Source: Arion vulgaris
Lineage: Eukaryota > Mollusca > Gastropoda > Stylommatophora > Arionidae
DNA length: 64,000 nucleotides
Direction of reading: 5' to 3'
Assembly (NCBI GenBank): GCA_020796225.1
Contig: CM036753.1
Location: forward strand, 1,550,001-1,614,000
The position numbers and the translations under genes were made by a program. This document shows, one piece after another, positions 12,426-25,400 of the stretch; the first letter of the stretch is position 1, and each line of letters starts with the position of its first letter. The notes below the pieces were generated by a model. The model was not told where the DNA came from and made no database searches. It saw nothing but the letters and a program-made list of their open reading frames with translations.

Positions 12426-12654
12426 TGGAAGAAAAAGAAGTCTAGATGTACAGATGAAGAAATGGATAAATTATTTTCTGGAAATAATAACAAAGTTGTC
12501 AAGGTAAAAACCAGGAAGAAAAGACTAAAAAAACCACTAAAAATAATTATTGGTACTTTGTTTAAATCCATAGAAGAAATGGAAAAAAACCAAGCAAACA
12601 AAAGAACAAAAGAAGAAGAGTTTTGTCAATGGAAATAAATAGAAATACCTGGAC

Positions 12655-12865
12655 AGCTCTGAGAGTCTAAAGACAAAAGACTGACTTCATTGCACCAAGT
12701 TTTACCCCCATATGGCCCGGGCACTATCCACAGAAATAGCACACCATCTACCGAGAGTATTGCATAAATCACAAACTCCATAGCTATGGCTGCAATCGTA
12801 GGGGTATCTGAAAAAATGCACCTATGAACAGAACAACGAGGTCTGGATTCCAAGGCACAATCTTC
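12655..12865 (-). mobile_element. tRNA-derived SINE, family 1
   Basis: Read on the minus strand it begins with a degenerate tRNA-like promoter region (a box B-like GAATCCAGACC) and continues with the conserved body (CTATGGAGTTTGTGATT, GTGCAATGAAGTCAG). Same family as 19600-19850 and 52615-52845. Confidence 0.65.
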
Positions 12866-13595
12866 GGAACGCAAGGCAAAGCAAATGGATAGCTATCATG
12901 ACAATAGAAAAGTGTTGGAAGATTTATTAACTATTGAAGATAAAAAGTCAACCTGATTTAATGACTATTCACACAACCAAAACTTGACATTAAATAAACA
13001 ACTCAACTTGACATTACAGAACTTGTGTATACTCTTAAGCAATATGATTAATCTCATCAGTTAATTGTTCTCAATATTCACATCAACTAAATATCACTGA
13101 TATTAACAATGACATCACATTAGATGTGAATGTTCACATTTTTCTACTATTCAACAAGTTTTGAGTTCAGTAATCATTAAGTATACAGTTTCTAGCTGGA
13201 TTTCATTTCAAATAATAAGGTTACATTTAACTTATCTGTTTTCTATCACATTTTCTATCAATGAACTGTTGTTTTATACACAAAATCATGCACTATCTAG
13301 CTAGACATTGTATATTTCTACAACATATTAACTATATATTTCTACAACATATGATTATCAATACCAAGAGAAGACTACAGTAAAACTATGTACTAAAAGT
13401 AAAACAAGTAAATAAAACAAAATAAGAAGATAGTCTTATAAAGTAACATAAAAAAAGGTACACTAACATGTCAACCAAAAAGCATTTATAAAAAAATGGT
13501 TTTAAAAAAACTTTGTAAAACTAGCTTATTGCATTTGTGTTTTGCCTTTGATATAAAGTTGTCCTGCAGATTTCCCCTGTATCAATAATAAAATC
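12866..13595. other. No recognised feature
   Basis: AT-rich intergenic sequence; no coding pattern seen. Confidence 0.5.
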
Positions 13596-14075
13596 TGTTA
13601 TTCTGCTGCAACTATTCTTGGTATTGTCATTCTGTTGCAACTATTCTTGGTATTGTCATTCTGCTGCAACTGTTCTTGGTATTGTCATTCTGCTGCAACT
13701 ATTCTTGGTATTGTCATTCTGCTGCAACTATTCTTGGTATTGTCATTCTGTTGCAACTATTCTTGGTATTGTCATTCTGCTGCAACTATTCTTGGTATTG
13801 TCATTCTGCTGCAACTATTCTTGGTATTGTCATTCTGCTGCAACTATTCTTGGTATTGTCATTCTGCTGCAACTATTCTTGGTATTGTCATTCTGTTGCA
13901 ACTATTCTTGGTATTGTCATTCTGTTGCAACTATTCTTGGTATTGTCATTCTGCTGCAACTATTCTTGGAATTGTCATTCTGCTGCAACTATTCTTGGTA
14001 TTGTCATTCTGTTGCAACTATTCTTGGATATGTCATTCTGTGCAACTATTCTTGGTATTGTTAATCTGCTGAGAC
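13596..14075. repeat. 29-bp minisatellite, about 16 copies
   Basis: Tandem 29-bp units (CTGCTGCAACTATTCTTGG plus TATTGTCATT) with a C/T switch at GCTGC/GTTGC. Open in all three plus frames because 29 is not a multiple of 3 and the unit has no stop. The long open frames are a by-product of the repeat. Confidence 0.95.
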
Positions 14076-14216
14076 TGTGGTAGTTACATTTGTAGTGTAT
14101 TTATATTTCCTCTTATTAGGCTTTTGATTATATAATTGTTGCACTTGTTCATTTAAAGGCAGTTAGAATGAATCATTTCATTGTGTCTATTATGTTTGTT
14201 GTATAAGACCATCTAT

Positions 14217-14300
14217 ATCCTTGCTGGGTAAAGACCTTTTGGTTGAAATGTTTCTGTATCTTGTTTCTGTATTTTGTAAAACTACTTGACATTGTTTTGC
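14217..14300 (+). mobile_element. Penelope-like element 3' tail, degenerate
   Basis: Resembles the 3' region of the Penelope-like copies at 39187-41812: TGGGTAAAGACCTTTTGGTT, GAAATGTTTCTG and TTTTGTAAAACTACTTGACA correspond to their GGCC...GGTCGAAACGTTGCTG and TTTTGTAAAACTATAGTAC. Short and diverged, so tentative. Confidence 0.4.
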
Positions 14301-14310
14301 ATTGGTTTCA

Positions 14311-14356
14311 CCTTTATTTCTGCAACACTACAGTAATGATATCATTTATATTTATT
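14311..14356 (-). promoter_or_regulatory. Candidate TMEM127 polyadenylation signals
   Basis: On the minus strand AATAAA occurs at 14356-14351, directly after the last unit of the 98-bp array, and again at 14318-14313. No AATAAA lies inside the 98-bp unit. These are the first good poly(A) signals downstream of the TMEM127 stop codon. Confidence 0.45.
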
Positions 14357-16195
14357 CAACGCCAAAGTGTTGTGTTGTATTGAAGTTTTTGCTGTAGTGA
14401 TAAATGTTCTTTAGCTCAAGGTGTGTATTTCAACGTCAAAGTGTTGTGTTGTATTGAAGTTTTTGCTGTAGTGATAAATGTTCTTTAGTTCAAGGTGTGT
14501 ATGCTGGGGTGGGGGGGTAATTAATGTGAGACGTCAAAGTGTTGTGTTGTATTTAAGTTTTTGCTGTAGTGATAAATGTTCTTTAGCTCAAGGTGTGTAT
14601 GCTGGGGGTGGAGGGTAATTAATGTGAGACGTCAAAGTGTTGTGTTGTATTGAAGTTTTTGCTGTAGTGATAAATGTTCTTTAGCTCAAGGTGTGTATGC
14701 TGGGGGTGGAGGGTAATTAATGTGAGACGTCAAAGTGTTGTGTTGTATTGAAGTTTTTGCTGTAGTGATAAATGTTCTTTAGCTCAAGGTGTGTATGCTG
14801 GGGGTGGAGGGTAATTAATGTGAGACGTCAAAGTGTTGTGTTGTATTGAAGTTTTTGCTGTAGTGATAAATGTTCTTTAGCTCAAGGTGTGTATGCTGGG
14901 GGTGGAGGGTAATTAATGTGAGACGTCAAAGTGTTGTGTTGTATTGAAGTTTTTGCTGTAGTGATAAATGTTCTTTAGCTCAAGGTGTGTATGCTGGGGG
15001 TGGAGGGTAATTAATGTGAGACGTCAAAGTGTTGTGTTGTATTGAAGTTTTTGCTGTAGTGATAAATGTTCTTTAGCTCAAGGTGTGTATGCTGGGGGTG
15101 GAGGGTAATTAATGTGAGATGTCAAAGTGTTGTGTTGTATTGAAGTTTTTGCTGTAGTGATAAATGTTCTTTAGCTCAAGGTGTGTATGCTGGAGGTGGA
15201 GGGTAATTAATGTGAGATGTCAAAGTGTTGTGTTGTATTGAAGTTTTTGCTGTAGTGATAAATGTTCTTTAGCTCAAGGTGTGTATGCTGGAGGTGGAGG
15301 GTAATTAATGTGAGATGTCAAAGTGTTGTGTTGTATTGAAGTTTTTGCTGTAGTGATAAATGTTCTTTAGCTCAAGGTGTGTATGCTGGGGGTGGAGGGT
15401 AATTAATGTGAGATGTCAAAGTGTTGTGTTGTATTGAAGTTTTTGCTGTAGTGATAAATGTTCTTTAGCTCAAGGTGTGTATGCTGGGGGTGGAGGGTAA
15501 TTAATGTGAGATGCCAAAGTGTTGTGTTGTATTGAAGTTTTTGCTGTAGTGATAAATGTTCTTTAGCTCAAGGTGTGTATGCTGGGGGTGGAGGGTAATT
15601 AATGTGAGACGTCAAAGTGTTGTGTTGTATTGAAGTTTTTGCTGTAGTGATAAATGTTCTTTAGCTCAAGGTGTGTATGCTGGGGGTGGAGGGTAATTAA
15701 TGTGAGACGTCAAAGTGTTGTGTTGTATTGAAGTTTTTGCTGTAGTGATAAATGTTCGTTAGCTCAAGGTGTGTATGCTGGGGGTGGAGGGTAATTAATG
15801 TGAGACGCCAAAGTGTTGTGTTGTATTGAAGTTTTTGCTGTAGTGATAAATGTTCTTTAGCTCAAGGTGTGTATGCTGGGGGTGGAGGGTAATTAATGTG
15901 AGACGCCAAAGTGTTGTGTTGTATTGAAGTTTTTGCTGTAGTGATAAATGTTCTTTAGCTCAAGGTGTGTATGCTGGGGGTGGAGGGTAATTAATGTGAG
16001 ATGTCAAAGTGTTGTGTTGTATTGAAGTTTTTGCTGTAGTGATAAATGTTCTTTAGCTCAAGGTGTGTATGCTGGAGGTGGAGGGTAATTAATGTGAGAT
16101 GTCAAAGTGTTGTGTTGTATTGAAGTTTTTGCTGTAGTGATAAATGTTCTTTAGCTCAAGGTGTGTATGCTGGGGGTGGAGGGTAATTAATGTGA
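14357..16195 (-). repeat. 98-bp minisatellite made from the TMEM127 3' end
   Basis: About 19 head-to-tail copies, 98 bp each (unit starts at 14530, 14628, 14726 and so on; the two most distal units are shorter or altered). Read on the minus strand, every unit encodes SHINYPPPPAYTP plus the TGA stop, followed by about 56 bp of 3' UTR. This is the same sequence that ends the TMEM127 coding exon at 16156. Differences between units are few and often silent in that frame (CCC to CCT at 15191, 15289 and 16074); one distal unit changes a Pro to Thr. The array sits wholly downstream of the true stop codon. Confidence 0.95.
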
Positions 16196-16478
16196 GAAGT
16201 TGGGTCTGAACTGGGCATAGGTGGCAGCAGTGCTTCAACATCATCAAAATATTCTGGATGTCTAGAAGATTCAGAAACATCATATACAGATTGTCGTCGC
16301 AGGCAGTTGCAAGCTGTTGCAATCACTGACATTCCTCCCGCTGTAGTTACCAAGTAGAAGCTGGCATCAAATGTCACTTCAATTCTGCTACCATCATGTA
16401 GACGTGTTGACATCTGCAACTTTTCCACATCGGTTGTTATCCAGTAGGCAAACATGTCAATCACAACACACATCACAA
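16156..16478 (-). CDS. TMEM127: TMEM127 exon 4 (terminal, PPxY tail)
   Basis: Acceptor TTCACCCACAG|TTGTGATG. Encodes VMCVVIDMFAYWITTDVEKL, the helix FYLVTTAGGMSVIATACNC, an acidic tail and the terminal PPPPAYTP followed by TGA at 16158-16156. The last 14 codons, stop included, are also the first unit of the 98-bp array that continues downstream. PPAY is a PPxY motif of the kind bound by WW domains of NEDD4-family ligases (family knowledge). Confidence 0.93.
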
Positions 16479-19400
16479 CTGTGGGTGAACAAAAATAACA
16501 AGCATAGCATGAGATATTTGATATCTGTCTGTTCATCAAATTGATAAACTTGTACAGATACAGGAAAGACACACAACAAACAGTAGAACATATTGCACAA
16601 GATAGTTCCAAGAAAGCAGCTCTCAGTCTTCTTCTGTTTTTCTGTTGTCATCACACTGTTACAGGATTGTTGCCCAGTTTCATGGTTTTTCTGTTGTTAT
16701 CACACTGTTACAGGGTTGTTGCCCAGTTTCATGGTGTTTTTCTGTTGTCATCACACTGTTACAGGATTGTTGCCCAGTTTCATGGTGTTTTTCTGTTGTC
16801 ATCACACTGTTACAGGGTTGTTGCCCAGTTTCATGGTGTTTTTCTGTTGTCATCACACTGTTACAGGATTGTTGCCCAGTTTCATGGTGTTTTTCTGTTG
16901 TCATCACACTGTTACAGGATTGTTGCCCAGTTTCATGGTGTTTTTCTGTTGTCATCACACTGTTACAGGATTGTTGCCCAGTTTCATGGGTTTTTGCTGT
17001 TGTCATTACACTGTTACAGGGTTGTTGCCCAGTTTCATGGTGTTTTTTCTGTTGTCATTACACTGTTACAGGGTTGTTGCCCAGTTTCATGGTGTTTTTT
17101 CTGTTGTCATTACACTGTTTCAGGGTTGTTGCTCAGTTTCATGGTGTTTTTTCTGTTGTCATTACACTGTTACAGGGTTGTTGCTCAGTTTCATGGTGTT
17201 TTTGGTTTTTGTCTTGCGCTGCTCTAGTGGCTTGGGTGGAAGTTATTTTTGCTTTTTGACAGGATTCTGCTATGCCATCTTTAACCCAAATTTCATGACC
17301 AGTGATAACTGAGGACAAGTAGTATTGAATTGAGCTCTCTCAAGAAGGTCATTGCAAACTGACAAATGACCATCCTTCTGCTCCACTGTCAAGAGACGAG
17401 TCACAAATTTTACACTCACCCAACTCATTTGTAAATCTTCAGTGAGGATTTTCTAGCAAGTACCAGATGAAATTAAAACATCTTCTGCAACCTGTGAAAG
17501 TCAGATGTCGATCAGCATGAATAATATCTTGCACACATGGTAAGTTCTGGTCAGTGTGGAAAGAGGATGGTCTGCCTTGACGTGGATCATCTTCAAACAT
17601 TATGTGAACACTTAAAAATGGCAATACCCTCACATGTCTATGGTTGATTTAGACAGAACTCTCCGAAAGCTAGTTGCAGCATTTCAAAAGCTCCAGAACC
17701 ATTTTTTTCACAACAAAAGCAGACAGAAATGCACAAATGTTGAATATTGCCATCTATTTTTAAAACGTATCAAACACTGAGAGGTTACGACCAATTACAG
17801 GCAAACAACCTGCACATGTCGCAGAGATAACAGTTGCTGGTACTATGTGCAAATGTCATCTAAATTCATATTATTGTTTCCCCATTACAAAAATCAGTCC
17901 CAGAAAGAAATGATCAGCCTTCATATATCATCTTTATATCATCTATATATATATAACAGAATGAAAAGTATTTAACTGTGTATGTGTCTGTTCCCATTGC
18001 TTGAAGATATCTGGGCATCCTAAGGACTTGAAATTTGGCAAGAGTGTAGATTTCATAGATGGGAAGATGTAAAAATTATAAAACCGGACTATTGGTTCGT
18101 CTCTATATCTAAATTCCAACTTAACGATATGGGCATGAAAAGTTTAAAACCGAAAAGTTCTAGCCATGTTTTCACATGCCGGTCACATGTTACAGCGATT
18201 AAAGTCACATTACAAAAATATTTTATGCTATTTATTGGTATTTCAACATGCCTGTCCGGTGGCCAAATGTATTAGATGCTTGGCTGCCATGCGGGACCCA
18301 TGTAAAATTCACGGGAAGTCCAACAATTTTCATACGATGTGACACGTTTGCACTAATGAACTAGCAGACGTACCGTTACTGCACACTACAGTTACATGCA
18401 TGATACGTCACGATGTCAATTATTGACTTTGCCAATTGTAAGTATTGAAGCAATCCCATTGGACAATCTGTGTTACTTTAGTTTAGGCTATTCAATACTT
18501 TCCTCAAACGTTTTATTTAATCGTTTAACATGAGAGAAAACATATTGTTATTAATGGAAAAGCAGCAAATTTTGATGTCATACTGGTGACAGGGGAATGG
18601 GGTATGTCTCTTTAATATGCTCAGTCTCGCACTATTTGGGACTGAGCAATTTTCTGTTTGTGTTCGCAATGAAATTGTCAGCCACACCGTGTCAAATTAT
18701 GAGAACTACAGAAATTTCATTTGCAACGATAGAACTGACTCTGAATAAATTCAATTTGCCAATTGTTATTTATCAACTTTCACAGGAATTCTATTGTATC
18801 AGGTTTTACTGGCAATCGGAATAAGGGACATTTTAATCTTATGTGGTCAACCGACAAAGTTTTTCCACCAAACATGGAGAGAAAACGTATTGTTATTAAT
18901 GGGAAAGCATCCAACTTTGAGGAGGGGCATGTTTCTTATGATATGCTCAATCTCGCACTGTTTGGAACTTTACAACTAGATTTAAACTAAATTCTTCGTG
19001 CAAAGAATGGGTACATCTGTTAGTAGTTGATAAATAGAACATCCATCACCACTGATGCCAGTCTGATGTCTTTCTACCAATGGTATCTCAATTTTGTTCC
19101 AACTCTTTCATTTCCCTTTCCATAGTAATTCTTCATGTTCCCGTTGGTTGGTCCACATTTCCCCCCTTCTGTCTGATATCCATCAGATAGCTGTTTGTAC
19201 CAAAGTGTATATATATATCACTAACTAATACATTCAAAGCACTCAATACATATACTTGCTGTTAGTACCAAAGTGTATATACTTGATGTTAGTACCAAAG
19301 TGTATATACTTGCTGTTAGTTACCTGTTAAAATATTAAATATAGCATTCCGTCTCAGCAGTCGCAAAACTTGATAATTTGGTCCAATCAGGTCTAGAAGA

Positions 19401-22400
19401 AAAGCAAACAAACTGCAGACTACAGCAATGAAGGTGAAGGCTATACTTGTTTTGAAAAGAAGCACAGTAGGATATGTCACACAGCTGACCATAACTGAGG
19501 AGATGAATAAAACAGTAATTTATAAATATGAAAATGAACACTCAATCATCTACTAAATGAAATATATATTCATATTAGATACACTATCAGTTGAAAGAAT
19601 CATGTTGTGGGGTTATCTGTGGCTAAGCACTTGTCTTGTGTTCCAAAATGTGTGGGTTCAAATCCAGACCATGCCATACTGTTTACGGTATATTTTTTCC
19701 AGAGACCTCTAAGATTGCTGCCGGAGCTATGGAGTTTGTGCAATACCTTTGGCAGATGGTGTACCATTTTGCAGAGAGGGGCAGACATATGGGGTAAATC
19801 ACGGTGCAATGAAGTCAATCTTTCGGCTTTAAAACCAGTAAACCCTTTATTGGAGTGGCCAGAAAAGAGCAACACAACAGACATAACAGTAGGCTCATCT
19901 ATCAACATTGAACTGGTACGGTTAGTTGTTGTACTCTGTTAGAGATATTGCAAAGGAGATCAGAGCAGCTATGGACATGTCCAGAGTGCAATAAAGATAT
20001 TCCAAACTGAAACCCAGCCTGACAACATCAACAAACTAGCATGCAAGAAGCAGAGCATAATCTTGCAATTTAACAGAATACACCCTACACATAAGTTGCA
20101 ATATTGCAGCAACTGTACTTATCCATATGAACCAGCATGTACTGGTTACATGTCCTTGACTGACATGATAACAAGAAAATAGCTATTGCTGAGCTATCAA
20201 AAATCCCAAACATAAAATACAGCACATACACAGCAACTACAAAAAACATGTCATTTTATCAACTTAAAAATCAAGTGCAAACGTGAACAGCTTGACAATT
20301 CTTTATTAGCATCTTTGCTACTTCTATCTTCTAATGAGACTGACATATCATTTTCTCTAGCCCCTCAGCAGAGACCATCTTCCTTTAACCCTTTCGCCCT
20401 GTATTATTTTGACCTCTGGACGCATTTATTTTGCGATTCAAATTTAACATTCAATGTCAATTAGTTTAATCCTTTATAACTCTTGTACTGTTTCTCTAAA
20501 GTATGACATATTATATATTAAATTGTTGGTAATTGGATGTGGAATACATTAATATAATAATATTTTACATCAGGTGATATACGTTTGAGAAAATTAGATT
20601 ATTGTAGCATGACTATTTTGAAAAACGAAAATCATAAAAATATTTTTACTCTCGGTTTGTATTACATCTTAATATTCATAGATGTTTCCAGAAGTAGTAA
20701 TTAAATGACGATAGACCATGTGGGAACATATTCTATAAGTTTCATCTAACTAGGTGCGGTAGTTTTTATAATATTCACTTTTTAGTGTCTACACGTCAAT
20801 AAATGGATTGTGGAACGCCAATTCTTTAGATGCAATTATTACATTAGACTTACAACTATCGATACTGCATTTCATAAACAATCAAAATGTCGTTACTACC
20901 ATCAATTAAATCTTCTTCATTACTATCACAAGTTATAATTTGATCTAACAGTACTCAAGATTACACTGTAAACATAGTCGGAAACATTAACGTTTAAAAA
21001 AAGTATCGACTTGAACACAATAATACACTGCTTTCCCTCTTTCAAATCTTTGTTAAATGGAGATAGTAATGTACCTACATATATGTACTTTCCGTTTCTG
21101 AAGATTTTTTAACTTCAGTAAAGGGGTTCTGAAGATACTTTCGTTTCCGTGAACAGACATCCAAAAGCCGATATATCGGTTCTGCGACATCATGAACATT
21201 ACTCTGAACCGATATATCGGCTCTGCAGTCCCGTTGGGTTAAAGATGAAATAGTTTATCTGTAATGATTTAAATTTCAGTAATGCTGTAACTACTTTCAA
21301 GAAAGAATTAAGGGGTTTGGTAGAAAATTTCTCAACTTTCTTATCTCTTTATTTTTAATATTTATTATTTAATATTTATTATTTTTTTAAAATTAGGTGA
21401 TACATAACTGTTACTACTTTATTTTTAATATTTATTATTTAATATTTATTATTTTTTTAAAATTAGGTGATACATAACTGTTACTACTAGAGTGGTCTAA
21501 AATGAAAATTTATATATCTTTCGCATTAATAAATTATCGAGTTGTTATGGAAACAGTGGCCATGTTGGATTGTAAACAACGTCATATGGTCTCTAAGCAG
21601 AGTGGAATAAATAACTTTTGCAATTTTTTTGGACTGCACAACCTAAATATACCGGCCCGTTGACAACTTTAAATTGTTCTGTAACATGCAACTGATCATT
21701 AATGGTTCAATGAATAAGCCCTGCTCAATTCACAGCCAAAAATAGGACCCCCTGGTGCATAAAAAAATTCATATAAATTTATTTGCTCGAGAAAGGTGCA
21801 TTTCCTGTTGTCTAAGGGCTTCAATATTAATAGATATATGTCAGGGCCAAATCTCATATTGCTATCTTGAAGATTTCTTTCGTGGTGGAAAACATACATT
21901 ACCCACACTAATGGGAGAAAACTGCATTTAAAAAATGTAAAGTGAATTCAGTCTAAATTATCAAAGGGATGAGTATATAAATTACATACCAGATCAAAGA
22001 GACATCCAGCTGTATTTAGATGTTAAATCTGCCTGCAATATAAGTGTCTCCCTCCTCCTTAGCTCTCTCATGCTCCTCATGGATACGGAGATATTTCAGA
22101 TTTTTACACTTCCACTTTGAAATGTCCATTATTTATCGCCTTGAACCTGTCAACTTTTATGTGTGTTTCTTATCAGTAAAGCTTTTATTAACACCTTTTC
22201 ACAAGAGTCCTAATTTCTTTATGACCATTTTCAGCCCTGCAGGTCCACAATTGAAGGCCAAAATAGCAAGAGATGTTGCAGTCTCTACTGACTTTCTTGA
22301 AGAAAAGGTTGTTTTGGGGCACCTCTGCCATATTAGAGAATTAAAACTCTCATTTGCATTCTGAGTGCCCATCTTAGAACAGTGCTGAAGCAACTCAGGG

Positions 22401-25400
22401 TCTGTTAGCCTTACAAATATTGCATATATATCACGGTGCCAATTTCCGGTGTAAATGTTGGCCAATGTTTCTCAAAAGGTGTACTTGTGCAAATGGATCA
22501 CTTAAAATGGCACCAGGACTTCTCACCATCTGGACAAAACTTATGGTTAGGTGCAGAATCTGTACTTAGCATATGAAAGAATCCACCTAGAACATCTTTC
22601 TTCATTTTCTCCACATCAGGGGCATTGCTTTTCAAATTTGCTGCATATGTGTTTGTTAGTTTCGTTATCTTTGGTAATGTCAGCTTTCTGTTGAGAAGAG
22701 CTTTGTTTTCATTCTTCAGTTTTTCTAATGAATTAAACATTCTCTTGGCAATGTGATTTATGCAATCTTCTTTCACAATTGGAATGTCATACAAGAATTA
22801 TTTGCTGCTACAAAGGCCTTCGAGTCTCCATCACAAAGCATCCTACCATAAATGTCGTTTTCTCAGTGATCTGGCAAAGATGTGCATGGCTGCCTTAAGC
22901 TTCCATAGCATTAGATGATCCATCAAAAATTTTTTGACACTTCCACTTATGCTTCAGCTGCCAGGCATCATATGTTGATGTACCGGACTTAGGACTTTCT
23001 CACAGGTTTTGCAGTAATTGCTAACCACCTGGAAGTCCAATACCAAACCACTATCCACCTCAACCGCCAAACCCTTGTTACATGTTTTTCTCAGCTGGAG
23101 ATTTTCACTGTGACAAGATTTACAACAGAGTAATGACACAAGTGAAGACATAAATCCTGAGTGGATAAGTGAATAACCGCTGTCTACACTGTCATCTGTA
23201 TGCAGATCAGCATAGACTTGAGAATTTTTCTCAGCTTGTGTCATGTTTACATGCATAGTGGGAACTTGGCTCGCATCAATTTCTACTCTAGAGTCTTGAG
23301 TCCAATGATAACTGTGCCGAGTGGAGAGCTGATAAAAAAAATATGAATGGAAGGCTATACCAATATTATATGAATAACATAGAGGGAGAACTGACTTACA
23401 AAAATAAAACTACATCTAATCTGTCTTTATTACAAGTTTTTCCATTTCTCATGAATGAATCTAACACTGTATGTGTCAGAAATGTAGACTAGAAATAACT
23501 AGAATCAGTTGGATCAAAATCACATCACTATCAAATTTACCACTATTCACTATTAAAATTATTGGAATTGTAGCCATTATGATACAGTACAGTGTCTGGC
23601 AATGCATCATATGTTATGTTATGTTGTGCGATCGACGTCATGGCACATTGGGCATTCCCATTCGTACTCTGTCCTCCCCTGCAGCAACCAAAGTCCATTT
23701 GCTCACCGTACCCATGAGAAGTTGATTACTCAAACTTCTCTCTCTACCACGAGGATGACACTGTCTGGCATGTCCAAACTTAACTCCTAATTCTCAAACT
23801 CGTTCCAGTGTCTGAAACTTGCCCATGTCACATAATTGAGAGCGTTCTGCATTGATGATATCGTCTCTGTACATACTTCTGCCAGCTTGAGTCGGGAATT
23901 GTTTGCAAAAAGTCAGCGATGCTCGTTACCCTGCACTCTAGCATGTCCAGGTGTGTACAGCCAAGTCATTTTCTTGAGATGTGATCTCCGAAATTTATTT
24001 GCAGCATATAAATATGTTGTTAATGATTATGACCATTCAGAACGTAGTAAATAATATATAAAAGTACAAATAATGTTGTTACTTATTCATTACTAAGTAA
24101 GTCATTACTCATTACAGTTACACACGAGGTTGATCTATTCTCTGAGACATATCGCGGTATGACTTGAAATAAGAAAACAAATGCAACAAGTAGTTGATAT
24201 TTACCTCTCGTCGATCTCAGATTTAACATGACGACCTCTATATTTTGGGTGGCGTTTCTTTTTTTCCAAAACGAAAACCTTTATTAGGCATTTTCTTAAT
24301 TCGCATGGTAAATGTGTGGTTGATTCAATTCTCAGTTGTTCTGTTTGACACAGCGAATTGATGGCGGATGTTTATGATAGTTTGTCTTACTGTGCATGCG
24401 CACATCAGAATTTTAAAAGAGCTCGTATACATTTTTTCATCTGCGCATGTGTGTTGTTAGGATAAAATGAATATTTTATCACGTGATGACGGTAAGCCAA
24501 TGACATATTGCAAATTTGAATGTTAGTATCGATGGGAAAACTCTCGTTAGAGCAAGTAGTAGTTGTATAGCCAAATCAAATCTAAAATATCTGTTAGAGC
24601 AAGCTTTACAACGGTACATAACTTGATAGGGTTTTTTTTTAAATTCACACCTTGTTAAGGCCCAAGCAAACTCATTTGTAGACATTATCTATCAAGAATT
24701 GATTAATTTCAGGGGGGGTGGGTGTTTCGAAGATACTTTTAAAGCATATTTCGTGATAACAAATAAAAACCCTTTGCGTAATTCAATTGTAGAGATGCAA
24801 TACTAACATAATTTGATGGATTTAGAAAATCGATATCTGGAAGCTATACTGACTACATTTCCTATCGTATGCTGCCTTAATCACTAAACACAGTAGCTCC
24901 CAACATTTTCCACACCTCATTTGCCCTTGAAGTACATATTAGTAACTTCATCATTTATCTATTTTTAAAAAAAACAACAGTAAATTGTATAGATAAATCT
25001 CATGACATACTGTCATTGGAACTTGGTCCAAACTGATAGACTGTATCATCCTGCTTTGTTAGTGGATAGTTTTTATAGAAGTGGCCATTGTAAAAGAATT
25101 GTGTTGTACTAAGCTGTTTGAGACTTCCGTCAGGACTGTGCAGCAAATGACATCTGCCTCCCTGGTTGAAAGAAATTAAATCATGGTAGTTCAGCAGTAA
25201 TTCATGACTTTGTATTTGAAAACATGTGACACCATCTTGATCACAAATGTAAAAAAAAAGTCAAAACTTATTTATTACATAATAAATCCTGTCAAAATAA
25301 ATATATAAAATATGATCAAAATAGTACACCAGAGCCATTCCTAGATGGGTAGTCTCAGTTCAATTCACAGCTAGAATGGGTTTTTTCTCCAGCAGAAAAC

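Noticed and set aside
12408..12638. Lysine-rich 76-codon frame
   Set aside because: Starts inside a dispersed repeat and is low-complexity A-rich sequence; no splice or homology support.
13618..14083. Three overlapping plus-strand frames of about 140 codons
   Set aside because: They are the 29-bp minisatellite read in its three frames.
18763..18990. Resemblance of VINGKASNFEEGHVSYDMLN to ubiquitin-like repeat domains
   Set aside because: The similarity is a short impression only and cannot be supported without a search; reported as unknown.
19600..19680. Functional tRNA gene
   Set aside because: Box A- and B-like blocks are present, but the acceptor and anticodon stems do not pair and a SINE body follows; related copies occur elsewhere in the window.
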